Assembly (NCBI GenBank): GCA_050743125.1
Contig: JBOGEB010000059.1
Coordinates: forward strand, 1-22,109
Length of the DNA: 22,109 nucleotides
Reading direction: 5' to 3'
Origin: JBOGEB01 sp050743125
GTDB lineage: Bacteria; Actinomycetota; Nitriliruptoria; Euzebyales; Egibacteraceae
Each line of letters begins with the position of its first letter. The stretch's first letter is position 1. Shown here one piece after another: positions 16,069 through 22,109 of this stretch. The translations under genes and the position numbers were made by a program. The notes beneath the pieces are model-generated. The model saw only the letters and a program-made list of their open reading frames with translations, did no database searches and was not told where the DNA came from.

Positions 16069-16665
16069 TCACCGCGCCTCGGACTGCGTGCGCGCGGCAA
16101 CCCCGGCGCCGAACCGATCGACGGCGGTCGCCGCGTCGGCGAGCTCGCCGAGGATCACCGCGTACTGCGCGTCACCCCGGTCGGGGATCTGGAACCGGGT
16201 GCCCAGGTCGGCGGCGCCGACCTTCTGGTAGAGCCACAGGACGGACACCCTGGCGTAGGCGACGTAGCGCCGCAGGTCGGTGTGGCGCAGCAGCCACCTC
16301 GCGCCCAGGCACAGCATGACCAGGCTGGTGGGGATGCCGTCGGCGCGCTTGCGGGTGGCGACCCGGCCCACCTCGCACGTGTCAGTGTCGCGGTGCAGGT
16401 GGGCCGGCAATTGGCCCAGCGCGCGCAGCTCGCACAGCGGCGAGTTGGTGCGCATGACCCGGCCCGTGCCGACGAGGGACCCGTGCTCCCTGAGCAGGAA
16501 CAGGTAGCCCGCCCGGTCCCGGGCGTCGTCCTGGGGCCACTGCCGGGTGTCCAACCCCAACTTGGCCCGGTACACCTCGTCCCGCAGCCGGCGGGCCTCG
16601 GCGGAGTCCGCCGGCGTGCGAGCGAGGTCGAGGGAGAACCCGCCGAGGGAGAACCCGCCGATCAT
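16069..16665 (-). CDS. FeeM/LuxI-like GNAT N-acyltransferase
   Basis: A 198-residue acyltransferase. EARRLRDEVYRAKLGLDT, the central VGTGRVMRTNSPLCELRAL and the conserved CEVGRVATRKR (97-107), followed by TSLVMLCLGARWLLRHTDLR, match the GNAT-fold group that includes N-acyl-amino-acid synthases (FeeM) and autoinducer synthases. These take acyl groups from acyl-ACP or acyl-CoA onto an amine. The ATG at 16665 overlaps the diiron oxidase stop as ATGA. The N-terminus carries a 15-bp tandem duplication (repeated GGFSL). Which acyl donor and amine are used is not visible; a fatty acyl donor is inferred from the FadD in the same operon. Confidence 0.7.
   Translation of the reverse strand: MIGGFSLGGFSLDLARTPADSAEARRLRDEVYRAKLGLDTRQWPQDDARDRAGYLFLLREHGSLVGTGRVMRTNSPLCELRALGQLPAHLHRDTDTCEVGRVATRKRADGIPTSLVMLCLGARWLLRHTDLRRYVAYARVSVLWLYQKVGAADLGTRFQIPDRGDAQYAVILGELADAATAVDRFGAGVAARTQSEAR
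16630..16659 (-). repeat. Perfect 15-bp tandem duplication near an N-terminus
   Basis: GAGGGAGAACCCGCC occurs at 16630-16644 and 16645-16659, two codons from the start of the acyltransferase gene. It duplicates five codons in frame, so it adds residues without breaking the gene. Confidence 0.85.
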
Positions 16666-17357
16666 GCCGCGCTCGCGGTGCACTCGGGGGCGCCGACGTG
16701 GTACGTGTGGTGGACCTCGTCCAGCAGCGCGCCGGTCAGCCGCAGCGTGGTGCGGGCGACCTGGAGGATCAGGTCCCGCTCGGCGCCCTCCCTGGCGTGC
16801 TGCCCGATGGCGCGTCGCACCTCCTCGGCGTGCTTCTCGTCGATGACCGCGTGCGCCACGAAGAAGCTCATCTGCCGGTCGGTCAGAGACAGGTCCGACC
16901 GTGCCCTGCCGAGCAGGTCGCCGATATGGCCGTAGACGCTTTCGGCCCAGTAGCTGTAGCCGAGCCGGGGCACGGCGCCGTAGTGCAGGCCGACGTAGTA
17001 GAGGTAGCCGATGAACGCCTCGGTGGCCGGCAGTGGCGGGGCGGTCAGGTCGCCTGGCTCGAACAGCCCGATCGACTCCAGGTCGTGGACGACCATTCGC
17101 TCGTGACCGAGCTCCTCGCTGGCATGCTCGAAACAGAAACGCAGCACGCCGATCCGCTCCGGCTCCACGCGCCAGGTGGCGAACGCCTGGTTGATCGCGT
17201 TGTGCCTGGTGTAGTGGTAGATCTGCAGCATGGCGAGCTTGTAGAGGTCCTTGTCCACTCCGAGCTGCATCACGTGCTGCGCGAATGGGCCTGCCTTGAT
17301 TGCGGCCCATTCCCTCTCGATGACGCCGTCCAGCTGTGCGAAGAAGTTGTCGCGCAT
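16662..17357 (-). CDS. Haem-oxygenase-like diiron oxidase (iron-containing redox enzyme)
   Basis: A 231-residue all-helical protein of the iron-containing redox enzyme/HDO group (related to CADD, UndA and SznF). Candidate metal ligands are E82 and H85 in EELGH, E139 in SYWAESVYG, and H169-xxx-D173-xx-H176 in AHAVIDEKHAEE. Spacing is close to that of the UndA/CADD diiron site. Family members use O2 to cleave, N-oxidise or decarboxylate substrates, including fatty acids. ATG 17357 has GGGAGG 9-10 nt upstream and heads the operon; the stop overlaps the next start as ATGA. The substrate is unknown, and a fatty acid or N-acyl amino acid fits the neighbours. PqqC or TenA relatives are less likely given the ligand set. 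Confidence 0.8.
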   Translation of the reverse strand: MRDNFFAQLDGVIEREWAAIKAGPFAQHVMQLGVDKDLYKLAMLQIYHYTRHNAINQAFATWRVEPERIGVLRFCFEHASEELGHERMVVHDLESIGLFEPGDLTAPPLPATEAFIGYLYYVGLHYGAVPRLGYSYWAESVYGHIGDLLGRARSDLSLTDRQMSFFVAHAVIDEKHAEEVRRAIGQHAREGAERDLILQVARTTLRLTGALLDEVHHTYHVGAPECTASAA

Positions 17358-17727
17358 TCTGCAGGCACCTCCCTTTCGTATCCGTGAATGGCGGCGAGGC
17401 AGCCGGCACAGCGGCCGTGGCGGATCTCGGGTCACCGCTGTCACCAGCTCGATCCCAGCCTCCGCTGGCGGGCGCAAGATGCGCAAAGCCTTTCAGGCTC
17501 GGCTGAAACACCCAGGTCACAGGGTTTCGCCTGCGGTATTTTCCGGAGCCGAAGGCAGAAAATTTAAATCCTTGGTGAACATCGACAAACGCATGAATTG
17601 CGTGCCCATGAACGGGTCAAGCCGGCCTTTGGGCCCAGACTGTTTCGATCTACACTGGACTCCCGCCCTATTCGCCTCCCGCCTATTCCGCATGGGCACG
17701 TATTCCGTGGCTGCGCATGGCGGGTCT
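17358..17727. promoter_or_regulatory. 370-bp divergent spacer between the operon and its likely regulator
   Basis: No gene is recognised here. It should hold the operon promoter (minus strand) and the regulator promoter (plus strand). A conspicuous AT-rich patch (GAAAATTTAAAT near 17557-17568) stands out from the high-GC background and is a likely promoter or operator zone. TATTCCG repeats near 17683 and 17701. No -35/-10 pair is clear enough to name. Confidence 0.4.
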
Positions 17728-18737
17728 TTGCTGTGTATTTATTTCACCAGCGAAGACCTCGCACGGGTCAGGGTGGCACGTGCCCCGGATCCCCTGTGGG
17801 AGACCGTGCTGAGCTTGCGCGTCCTCGGCCAGCAGCGTGCGGGCGTAACACTCGAGACGTGGCGGCGGCATACGCTCGGCCGGCTGACCCGCCCACGCGG
17901 CGGTTGCGCGCGCTCGTGTCGTCCTCCCACCGGTGGCCGGACTTCCTGACCCCCACCCGTGGCGGCGTCAGCCCGGAGCATGCGGTCAACCAGGTGCTGG
18001 CCACCTCGCCCAGCCGGATCAGGGCCGAGGTGGCAGCCTTGGGCGGCACCGGGGCCTGGGCCACCATGCTGGGCGACGCCGATGGCGCCGCCCAGCACCT
18101 GCTCGGCCAGGCCACGCTCAGCTACTTCTGGATCGGCCTCGCCCCGTACTGGCTCAGGATCCACGCCGCCGTCGACGGCGAGCGGGCCCGGCTGGCGCGG
18201 ATCCTGGTCGACGGCGGCATCGAGCGGATGTTGGTCGGCCTGTGGCCAGGCACCAGCTGGCGCCCGCCGGTGCTGCAGGTGCCGCATCCAGTCGACCAGG
18301 AACTCGTCCTGGCAGGCCGTGACCTGGTCCTGCTGCCGTCCTTCTTCTGCTCGCAGCCGATGACCCGGCAGGACCCGGCACTCCCGCCGGTGCTGGTCTT
18401 CCCGGTCCGAGGCGCCGAGAGGGGCAGCGCGCTGCGCCCCGGCGCCTCGGACCGAGCGGAGCCAGCCGCCGACGGCAAGCTGGCTGCGCTGCTGGGCCGC
18501 ACCAGGGCCGCCGTCCTGGAGACCGTCAGCAGCCCCTGCACGACCAGCGAGCTCGCCCGGCGGGCGGGCATCTCACTGGCCTCGGCCAGCCAGCACGCCA
18601 CCGTGCTCAGGGAGGCGGGCCTGCTCACGACCACCCGGCATCGCAACGCGGTCGTGCACACCACCACTGCCCTCGGCGCCGCCCTCCTCGGCCACCCTGA
18701 CCGCACCGCGGGCGCCCGCATCTTTTGGCCTGGCTGA
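17728..18737 (+). pseudogene. ArsR-family winged-helix regulator with one frameshift
   Basis: Read across one frameshift it is a full actinobacterial ArsR-like regulator of about 336 residues. The N-terminus LLCIYFTSEDLARVRVARAP then DPLWETVLSLRVL matches the family opening, which supports the TTG at 17728 (an ATG at 17692 is in frame). After RHTLGRLTR the frame changes near 17892-17894 (one C apparently missing) to TRRLRALVSSSHRWPDFLTP. The C-terminal winged helix is LLGRTRAAVLETV, TTSELARRAGISLASASQHA and LREAGLLTTTRHRNAVVHTT. It lies divergent from the five-gene operon and is its obvious candidate regulator. If the missing base is a sequencing error, the gene is intact. Confidence 0.75.
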
Positions 18738-18823
18738 GGGGATTGTCCGAGCAGGGACTCCAGTCCGACAGCCGGCGGGCGCACCAGAGAGCGCTGCGGG
18801 ACATCGTTGGGCGGTGTTTTCTT

Positions 18824-19079
18824 GACGATGGGAAGCAGGCGAACGCGAGCCCGGCCTCGCGCGAACGTCACGATCGCTCCGCCCAGGAGATCGTCGGTCA
18901 CGGCCGGAAGGTTGGCTACCAGAAGGTCCGCCTGCCCGGCGGGGGTCAGTTGGTCGGCGGAGCGCAGTAGTACGACCGATGGCTTCTCGTGGCCACCAAG
19001 GGCCAGCAGGACACCGAAGTCGGCGTCCGCGGAGATGATCGTCCGATCGTCCTCGGCGGCAGCAGCCAGGATCCGATCG
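18824..19079 (-). pseudogene. DUF5615 PIN-like toxin, C-terminal part cut by an IS3 element
   Basis: From the IS3 boundary downward it reads DRILAAAAEDDRTIISADAD, FGVLLALGGHEKPSVVLLRS, ADQLTPAGQADLLVANLPAV and GGAIVTFARGRARVRLLPI, which is the middle and C-terminus of a DUF5615 protein. The N-terminal third is missing: homology stops exactly where the IS3 left end begins (19080). The frame does not stop after LLPI but runs on antisense into the regulator gene, so the original 3' end is also lost. It complements copy 1 at 3730-3960, which has the N-terminus but not this tail. Confidence 0.7.
18959..19079. repeat. 121-bp repeat, copy 2 (copy 1 at 3730-3850)
   Basis: Same orientation as copy 1, with 118 of 121 bases identical by direct comparison. 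Its right end coincides with the first base before the IS3 element. Confidence 0.9.
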
Positions 19080-19146
19080 TGACCTGCCCCTGACTTTCCG
19101 GACAGTATGCCTACTAGGGTTTATACTGGTCCGAAAAGGGTAAAAG

Positions 19147-19405
19147 GTGCCACAACAGCGTAGGAGATTCTCTGCCGAGCTCAGGGAAGAAGCCGTCAAG
19201 ATGGTGCTCGACCCTGCCCGTCCGATCGCACAGGCCGCCCGTGAGTTGGGGCTCAACGAAGGCACGCTCGGGAGCTGGGTCAACGCCTGGCGGAAAGGGC
19301 GCACCGACGACGAGGCGGCGCTGACGGTGTCCGAGCGCGCCCGGCTTCGTGAGCTCGAGCGTGAGATCCGCGGCCTGCGGACGCAGAACGATTTTCTGAA
19401 AGAAG
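19147..19405 (+). CDS. IS3 transposase OrfA, exon 1
   Basis: The N-terminal helix-turn-helix subunit of an IS3-type transposase, interrupted by a group II intron. It reads MPQQRRRFSAELREEAVKMV, then LDPARPIAQAARELGLNEGT, a basic GSWVNAWRKGR, and a leucine-zipper-like SERARLRELEREIRGLRTQN ending DFLKE. The GTG at 19147 follows AAGGG at 6 nt. The unspliced frame runs to a TGA at 19434 with a foreign tail (GAPRAREAA). Joining 19405 to 21321 gives DFLKEAVAFSASEQR and a stop, the regular OrfA ending. Function therefore depends on splicing. Confidence 0.85.
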
Positions 19406-19665
19406 GTGCGCCACGAGCACGGGAGGCCGCATGAGGTAGCAAGCGACCGAGCGTGGTGCTGCGCGACAGATGAGGGTTCGGCCCTTCGGAGCCGCCCTTC
19501 GGGGGGAGGCTCCAAACCGCCGCATGCTGCGTTAGCTGAAGGCTGTCGTGGTGAGCGATGCGGAAAAGGCGTCCAGGAGATGACAGGTGGGGATCAGGAA
19601 GGCGAGCGCAAGCGATCCGCTGACGACGTGTCGTTATTGATAGGTGGCGTCGAAACCGGGTGTTA

Positions 19666-19671
19666 CTTTTT
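19666..19671 (+). other. Candidate EBS1 of the group II intron
   Basis: CTTTTT here can pair with the last six bases of exon 1, AAGAAG (19400-19405), through five Watson-Crick pairs and one G-U pair. It lies about 260 nt into the intron, where the domain I EBS1 loop is expected. The secondary structure around it was not folded. Confidence 0.45.
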
Positions 19672-19980
19672 GGCCCGGGATGAGCCTGGCGGGTGCCCGA
19701 GTATTGGCCAGGCGGTGCCCGGCATGGAGGCGGCGCGAGCCTGGTCCGCGGCTGTCGCGTGGAACGTGGGAAGGCACACCCCGATACCGTTCTTCGGGAG
19801 AAGGGCGATAGGGAGGACCCCAAACGGATGAACCGCAAGGGGCAGAGTACCGTCGCGGTGGTGTGCCGGCGGACCGGCTCGTAGTAGCGGTGAGGCCCCT
19901 GTAATGGGGGCGGAGCGAAGGGGCCGGGTCATCCGTGGTTTGTCCGGTCGGTCAACCGGGCGTGGCCTGGGAGGAATCGG

Positions 19981-21243
19981 GTGGATGAGCTGAAGCCGTC
20001 AGGCAAGCCGTTTGAGATTTCTAAGCAGGAGGTGTGGGAGGCCTATCTGAAAGTCAGGGCGAACAAGGGTGCGCCGGGCGTGGACGAGTGCTCTCTGGCC
20101 GACTTCGAGACGGATCTGAAGGGCAACTTGTACAAGATCTGGAATCGGATGTCGTCGGGGAGCTATTTCCCGCCTCCGGTGCGCGCGGTGGAGATACCCA
20201 AGCCGCATGGCGGCGGGACCCGGGTGCTGGGGGTGCCCACGGTCGCGGATCGGATCGCACAGACGGTGGCAGCCACAAGGTTGGGGGACAAGGTCGAGCC
20301 GATCTTTCATCCCGACTCCTATGGTTACCGGCCGGGGCGGTCGGGTTTGGACGCGGTCGAGGCCTGCCGGAAGCGGTGTTGGAAGACCGACTGGGTGATC
20401 GATTTGGACATCCAGAAGTTCTTCGACAGCGTGCCGTGGGACCTGGTCGTCAAGGCGGTAGAAGCGCACACCGACGCTCTGTGGGTGCTGCTGTATGTGA
20501 AACGGTGGCTTGCCGCCCCTATACAGCAGCCCGACGGGACCTTGGTCCAGCGGGACCGGGGGACCCCGCAGGGGTCTGCGGTCTCGCCCGTGCTGGCCAA
20601 TCTGTTTATGCACTATGCCTTCGACGCGTGGATGGTCCGGGAGCACCCCGGCGTCGCGTTCGAGCGGTACGCGGACGACGCGGTCGTGCACTGTGTGACC
20701 GAGCGTCAGGCCCGCAGGGTGCTGGCAGAGATTGGCGAGCGGATGGCCCAGGTCGGGTTGCGTCTGCACCCGGCCAAGACCAAGATCGTGTATTGCCGGG
20801 ACGGGAGGCGGCGGCTGGATTATGAGCACACCGCGTTCACGTTCCTGGGGTTCACGTTCCGGGCACGCAAGGCGTCTGACCGCAACGGCGTGTGTTTTAC
20901 GTCGTTTTTGCCCGCGGTCAGCGCCGACGCGTTGAAGAAGATGGGCGCGCGGGTGCGGTCTTGGCGGCTGCACCTACGTACCGGGTCCACGTTCACCGAC
21001 CTGGCGCGACTGATCAATCCGGTCGTGCGTGGGTGGATGAACTACTATGGGGCGTTTTACCGGTCCGCGTTGTACCCGCTGTTCCAGCGCATCAACCACT
21101 ACCTGGTGCGCTGGCTGCGTAAGAAACACAAACGGTTGCGGACGTTCAAGAAAGCCCATGCCGCCTGGAAGAGAGCGACCAAGCAGTACCCGCGCTTCCT
21201 GGCGCATTGGGAATGGGTCCATTCGTTCTGGCGGACAGGGTGA
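19981..21243 (+). CDS. ltrA: Group II intron reverse transcriptase/maturase, no endonuclease domain
   Basis: A 420-residue intron-encoded protein. Reverse transcriptase motifs run in order: KGAPGVDECSL (29-39), VLGVPTVADRIAQ (82-94), SYGYRPGRS (113-121), motif A DLDIQKFFDSVPW (141-153, D143), RGTPQGSAVSPVLANLFM (193-210), the catalytic FERYADD (D232, D233) and LRLHPAKTKIV. The maturase X domain follows (about 315-390: LINPVVRGWMNYYG, RINHYLVRWLRKKHKR), then a short basic tail. There is no HNH endonuclease. The GTG at 19981 has GGGAGG at good spacing. It assists splicing and, with the lariat, retrohoming, probably primed by nascent DNA strands. All active-site residues are intact. Confidence 0.95.
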   Translation: MDELKPSGKPFEISKQEVWEAYLKVRANKGAPGVDECSLADFETDLKGNLYKIWNRMSSGSYFPPPVRAVEIPKPHGGGTRVLGVPTVADRIAQTVAATRLGDKVEPIFHPDSYGYRPGRSGLDAVEACRKRCWKTDWVIDLDIQKFFDSVPWDLVVKAVEAHTDALWVLLYVKRWLAAPIQQPDGTLVQRDRGTPQGSAVSPVLANLFMHYAFDAWMVREHPGVAFERYADDAVVHCVTERQARRVLAEIGERMAQVGLRLHPAKTKIVYCRDGRRRLDYEHTAFTFLGFTFRARKASDRNGVCFTSFLPAVSADALKKMGARVRSWRLHLRTGSTFTDLARLINPVVRGWMNYYGAFYRSALYPLFQRINHYLVRWLRKKHKRLRTFKKAHAAWKRATKQYPRFLAHWEWVHSFWRTG

Positions 21244-21246
21244 CAA

Positions 21247-21280
21247 GAGCCGTGTAACGAGAGATTGTTACGCACGGATC
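21247..21280 (+). ncRNA. Group II intron domain V (catalytic hairpin)
   Basis: A 34-nt hairpin from GAGCCGTGT, with the AGC catalytic triad near its base, to ACGCACGGATC, capped by a GAGA-type loop region. It begins 3 nt after the reverse transcriptase stop. The usual G-U pair at the triad G appears here as G opposite A (GGATC rather than GGTTC), a variation to note but not clearly disabling. Confidence 0.85.
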
Positions 21281-21281
21281 T

Positions 21282-21320
21282 GTGGGAGCCCGGGGGTGAG
21301 ATCCCCCCGGGCCACCCGAC
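21282..21320 (+). ncRNA. Group II intron domain VI with candidate branch-point A
   Basis: The strong stem GCCCGGGGG (21288-21296) with CCCCCGGGC (21304-21312) is followed by CACCCGAC to the 3' splice site. A21314 can bulge between the G21286-C21313 and G21285-C21315 pairs, 7 nt from the 3' end, the expected place for the lariat branch adenosine. Confidence 0.65.
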
Positions 21321-21352
21321 CGGTCGCCTTCTCCGCGTCGGAGCAGCGGTGA
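21321..21352 (+). CDS. IS3 transposase OrfA, exon 2
   Basis: This completes OrfA after splicing: with exon 1 it reads AVAFSASEQR and a TGA at 21350-21352. That matches the usual FLKKAAAFFAxEQR ending of this group and so validates the intron boundary at 21320/21321. The stop overlaps a GTG at 21349 that opens orfB, the standard IS3 arrangement. Confidence 0.8.
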
Positions 21353-22109
21353 GCGACAGCTACGCGGTCGTCGACGCGGGAGTTGTGCCGGCTGTCCGAC
21401 CGCAGAAATGTGCGGCTGGCTGGACGTGCCCAAATCCGGTTTCTGCGAGTGGCGCGGCCGGCCGGCGTCGCTGTCCGAGCGGCGACGCGAGGAGCCGAAA
21501 ACCGGGATGAAACAGGTCTTCGACGGCAGCTTCGCGACGTGCGGCTGCCGGCGCGTGCGCGTCGAGCTGGCCCGCGCCGGCGAGGACGTGTCCGACGAGC
21601 TCGTGCGCCGGCTGATGCGCGAGGAGGGCCTGGTCGCCTGCCAGCCCCGCCCGTACAAGCCTGCCACGGCCGTTCAGGGCGGCGAGGCGGGCATCCCGGA
21701 TCTGGCGGCCCGCGGCTTCACCGCCCACGCGCCAGGCGCCGAGCCGGTCGGCGATATTACGTGCATTCCGACGTGGGAGGGCTGGGGCGTATCTGGCCAC
21801 GGTGACCGGTTGTCATTCGAAGACGGTCGTCGGCTGGTCGACGTCGGACAGTCTGCGCGCCGATCTGGTGTGCGCCGCGGTCGACGCCGCCGCGGATCAC
21901 GTCGATCTGCGGCCCGGCTGCGTTTTTCATTCCGACCGTGGGACACAGCACACGTCTTATCGGCTCCGAGCCTGTTCAGCGGAATACGGTGTGCGCGGCT
22001 CGGTCGGGCGCACCGGGGTGTGTTGGGACAACGCCACGGCGGAGTCGTTCTCCGCGGCGTTGAAGAACGAGTGGCTCAACCGGATGGTGTCCGCCACCAA
22101 GGACCAGGC
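21349..22109 (+). pseudogene. IS3 transposase OrfB (DDE integrase), frameshifted, runs off the window
   Basis: The frame opens VSDSYAVVDA, then must change near 21378-21380 (ELCRLSDR), again near 21404 (MCGWLDVPKSGFCEWRGRPA, ELARAGEDVSDELVRRLMRE, GDITCIPTWEGW) and again in the G run 21784-21787 (AYLATVTGCHSKTVVGW onward). The rve core is recognisable, with catalytic Asp in GDITCIPTWEGW, Asp in VFHSDRGTQHTS and Glu in GVCWDNATAESFSAALKNEW. The last codons read NRMVSATKDQ at the window end. At least three frame changes mean no active transposase as written, although two look like one-base gains in G runs. Confidence 0.8.

Larger units (their letters stand above)
19406..21320 (+). mobile_element. 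Group II intron with reverse transcriptase, inside IS3 orfA
   Basis: The element is 1915 nt. It starts GTGCGCC, matching the GUGYG 5' consensus, and ends CCCGAC (RAY-type 3' end). Both ends are fixed independently, because removal restores the orfA frame exactly. Domains I-III fill 19406-19980 and contain no other gene, domain IV holds the reverse transcriptase, domain V is at 21247-21280 and domain VI at 21282-21320. It lies in the same orientation as IS3 transcription, as needed to splice. The bacterial class is not assigned: the lack of an endonuclease domain fits several classes, and a position inside an ORF argues against a typical terminator-targeting IIC intron. Confidence 0.9.
19080..22109 (+). 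mobile_element. IS3-family element carrying a group II intron, right end beyond the window
   Basis: The left end reads TGACCTGCCCCTGACTTTCC from 19080, a form common at IS3-family (IS51/IS150-like) termini. orfA starts 67 bp inside and orfB follows, both on the plus strand. A group II intron interrupts orfA. The element interrupts a DUF5615 gene, whose sequence at 19070-19079 continues differently in the uninterrupted copy at 3841 onward. The right inverted repeat and any target duplication lie outside the window. Confidence 0.8.

Noticed and set aside
14902..16935. A 677-residue open frame on the plus strand across the operon
   Set aside because: It is antisense to the pyruvyl-transferase, acyltransferase and oxidase genes, has a His/Gln/Val/Gly-rich composition typical of high-GC shadows and shows no domain. 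The minus-strand genes have motifs, ribosome sites and coupled starts.
18122..18823. Continuation of the minus-strand DUF5615 frame under the regulator gene
   Set aside because: After LLPI the residues no longer resemble the family and the stretch is antisense to the ArsR-like winged helix. It is an open frame left by truncation.
18573..19838. A 421-residue minus-strand open frame
   Set aside because: It is antisense to orfA and intron domain I, with an Arg/Ser/Pro-rich shadow composition.
19406..19980. A second protein gene at the start of the intron
   Set aside because: Short open frames there lack motifs. The stretch is structured intron RNA (domains I-III).
1..22109. CRISPR array
   Set aside because: No regularly spaced repeats of 23-40 bp were seen. 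All repeats found are tandem or dispersed pairs.

Overview
The window is high-GC DNA of actinobacterial character. The protein families (actinobacterial-type FadD, ArsR-like regulator, IS3/IS1380/IS1634/IS1182 transposases, DUF433/DUF5615 and HigBA toxin-antitoxin pairs), the frequent GTG starts and the strong G/C third-position bias all fit. The sequence alone does not fix the genus.

Layout. Positions 1-4120 are an accessory edge. They hold a broken IS1380-type transposase, a HEPN-domain protein, a 3' half of tRNA-Arg(ACG) beside 12-bp tandem repeats (the look of an old integrative-element attachment site), a complete HigB/HigA-like module with a palindromic operator, a truncated DUF433/DUF5615 pair, and a tRNA-Gly(TCC) with odd stems. 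Positions 4135-6861 encode a secreted or membrane-anchored gamma-glutamyltranspeptidase carrying three cell-wall-binding type 2 repeats. Positions 6975-8726 are a gene graveyard: IS1634 and IS1182 transposase pieces meeting head to head, a possible HsdR tail and an AbiEi-like antitoxin fragment. Positions 8759-11910 hold a YihY/BrkB membrane protein, a frameshifted amidase and a PrxQ/BCP-type peroxiredoxin.

The most interesting coding unit is a tight five-gene operon on the minus strand, 17357 down to 11946. In order it encodes a haem-oxygenase-like diiron oxidase, a FeeM/LuxI-like N-acyltransferase, a polysaccharide-pyruvyl-transferase-family enzyme, an NAD-dependent epimerase/dehydratase and a long-chain acyl-CoA ligase. 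Two junctions are ATGA overlaps and one gap is 3 bp. A divergent ArsR-like regulator (one frameshift) sits across a 370-bp spacer. The likely theme is fatty-acid activation, transfer to an amine and oxidative tailoring, that is, a small lipidic product or signal. No specific product can be named.

Positions 18824-22109 are nested mobile DNA. An IS3-family element starts at 19080, inside a second broken DUF5615 gene. A 1915-nt group II intron (19406-21320, reverse transcriptase without an endonuclease domain) sits inside the IS3 orfA. Joining the two exons restores the expected OrfA C-terminus, which fixes both intron ends. Several genes are broken by single-base gains or losses in G/C runs, so some pseudogenes may be sequencing artefacts.
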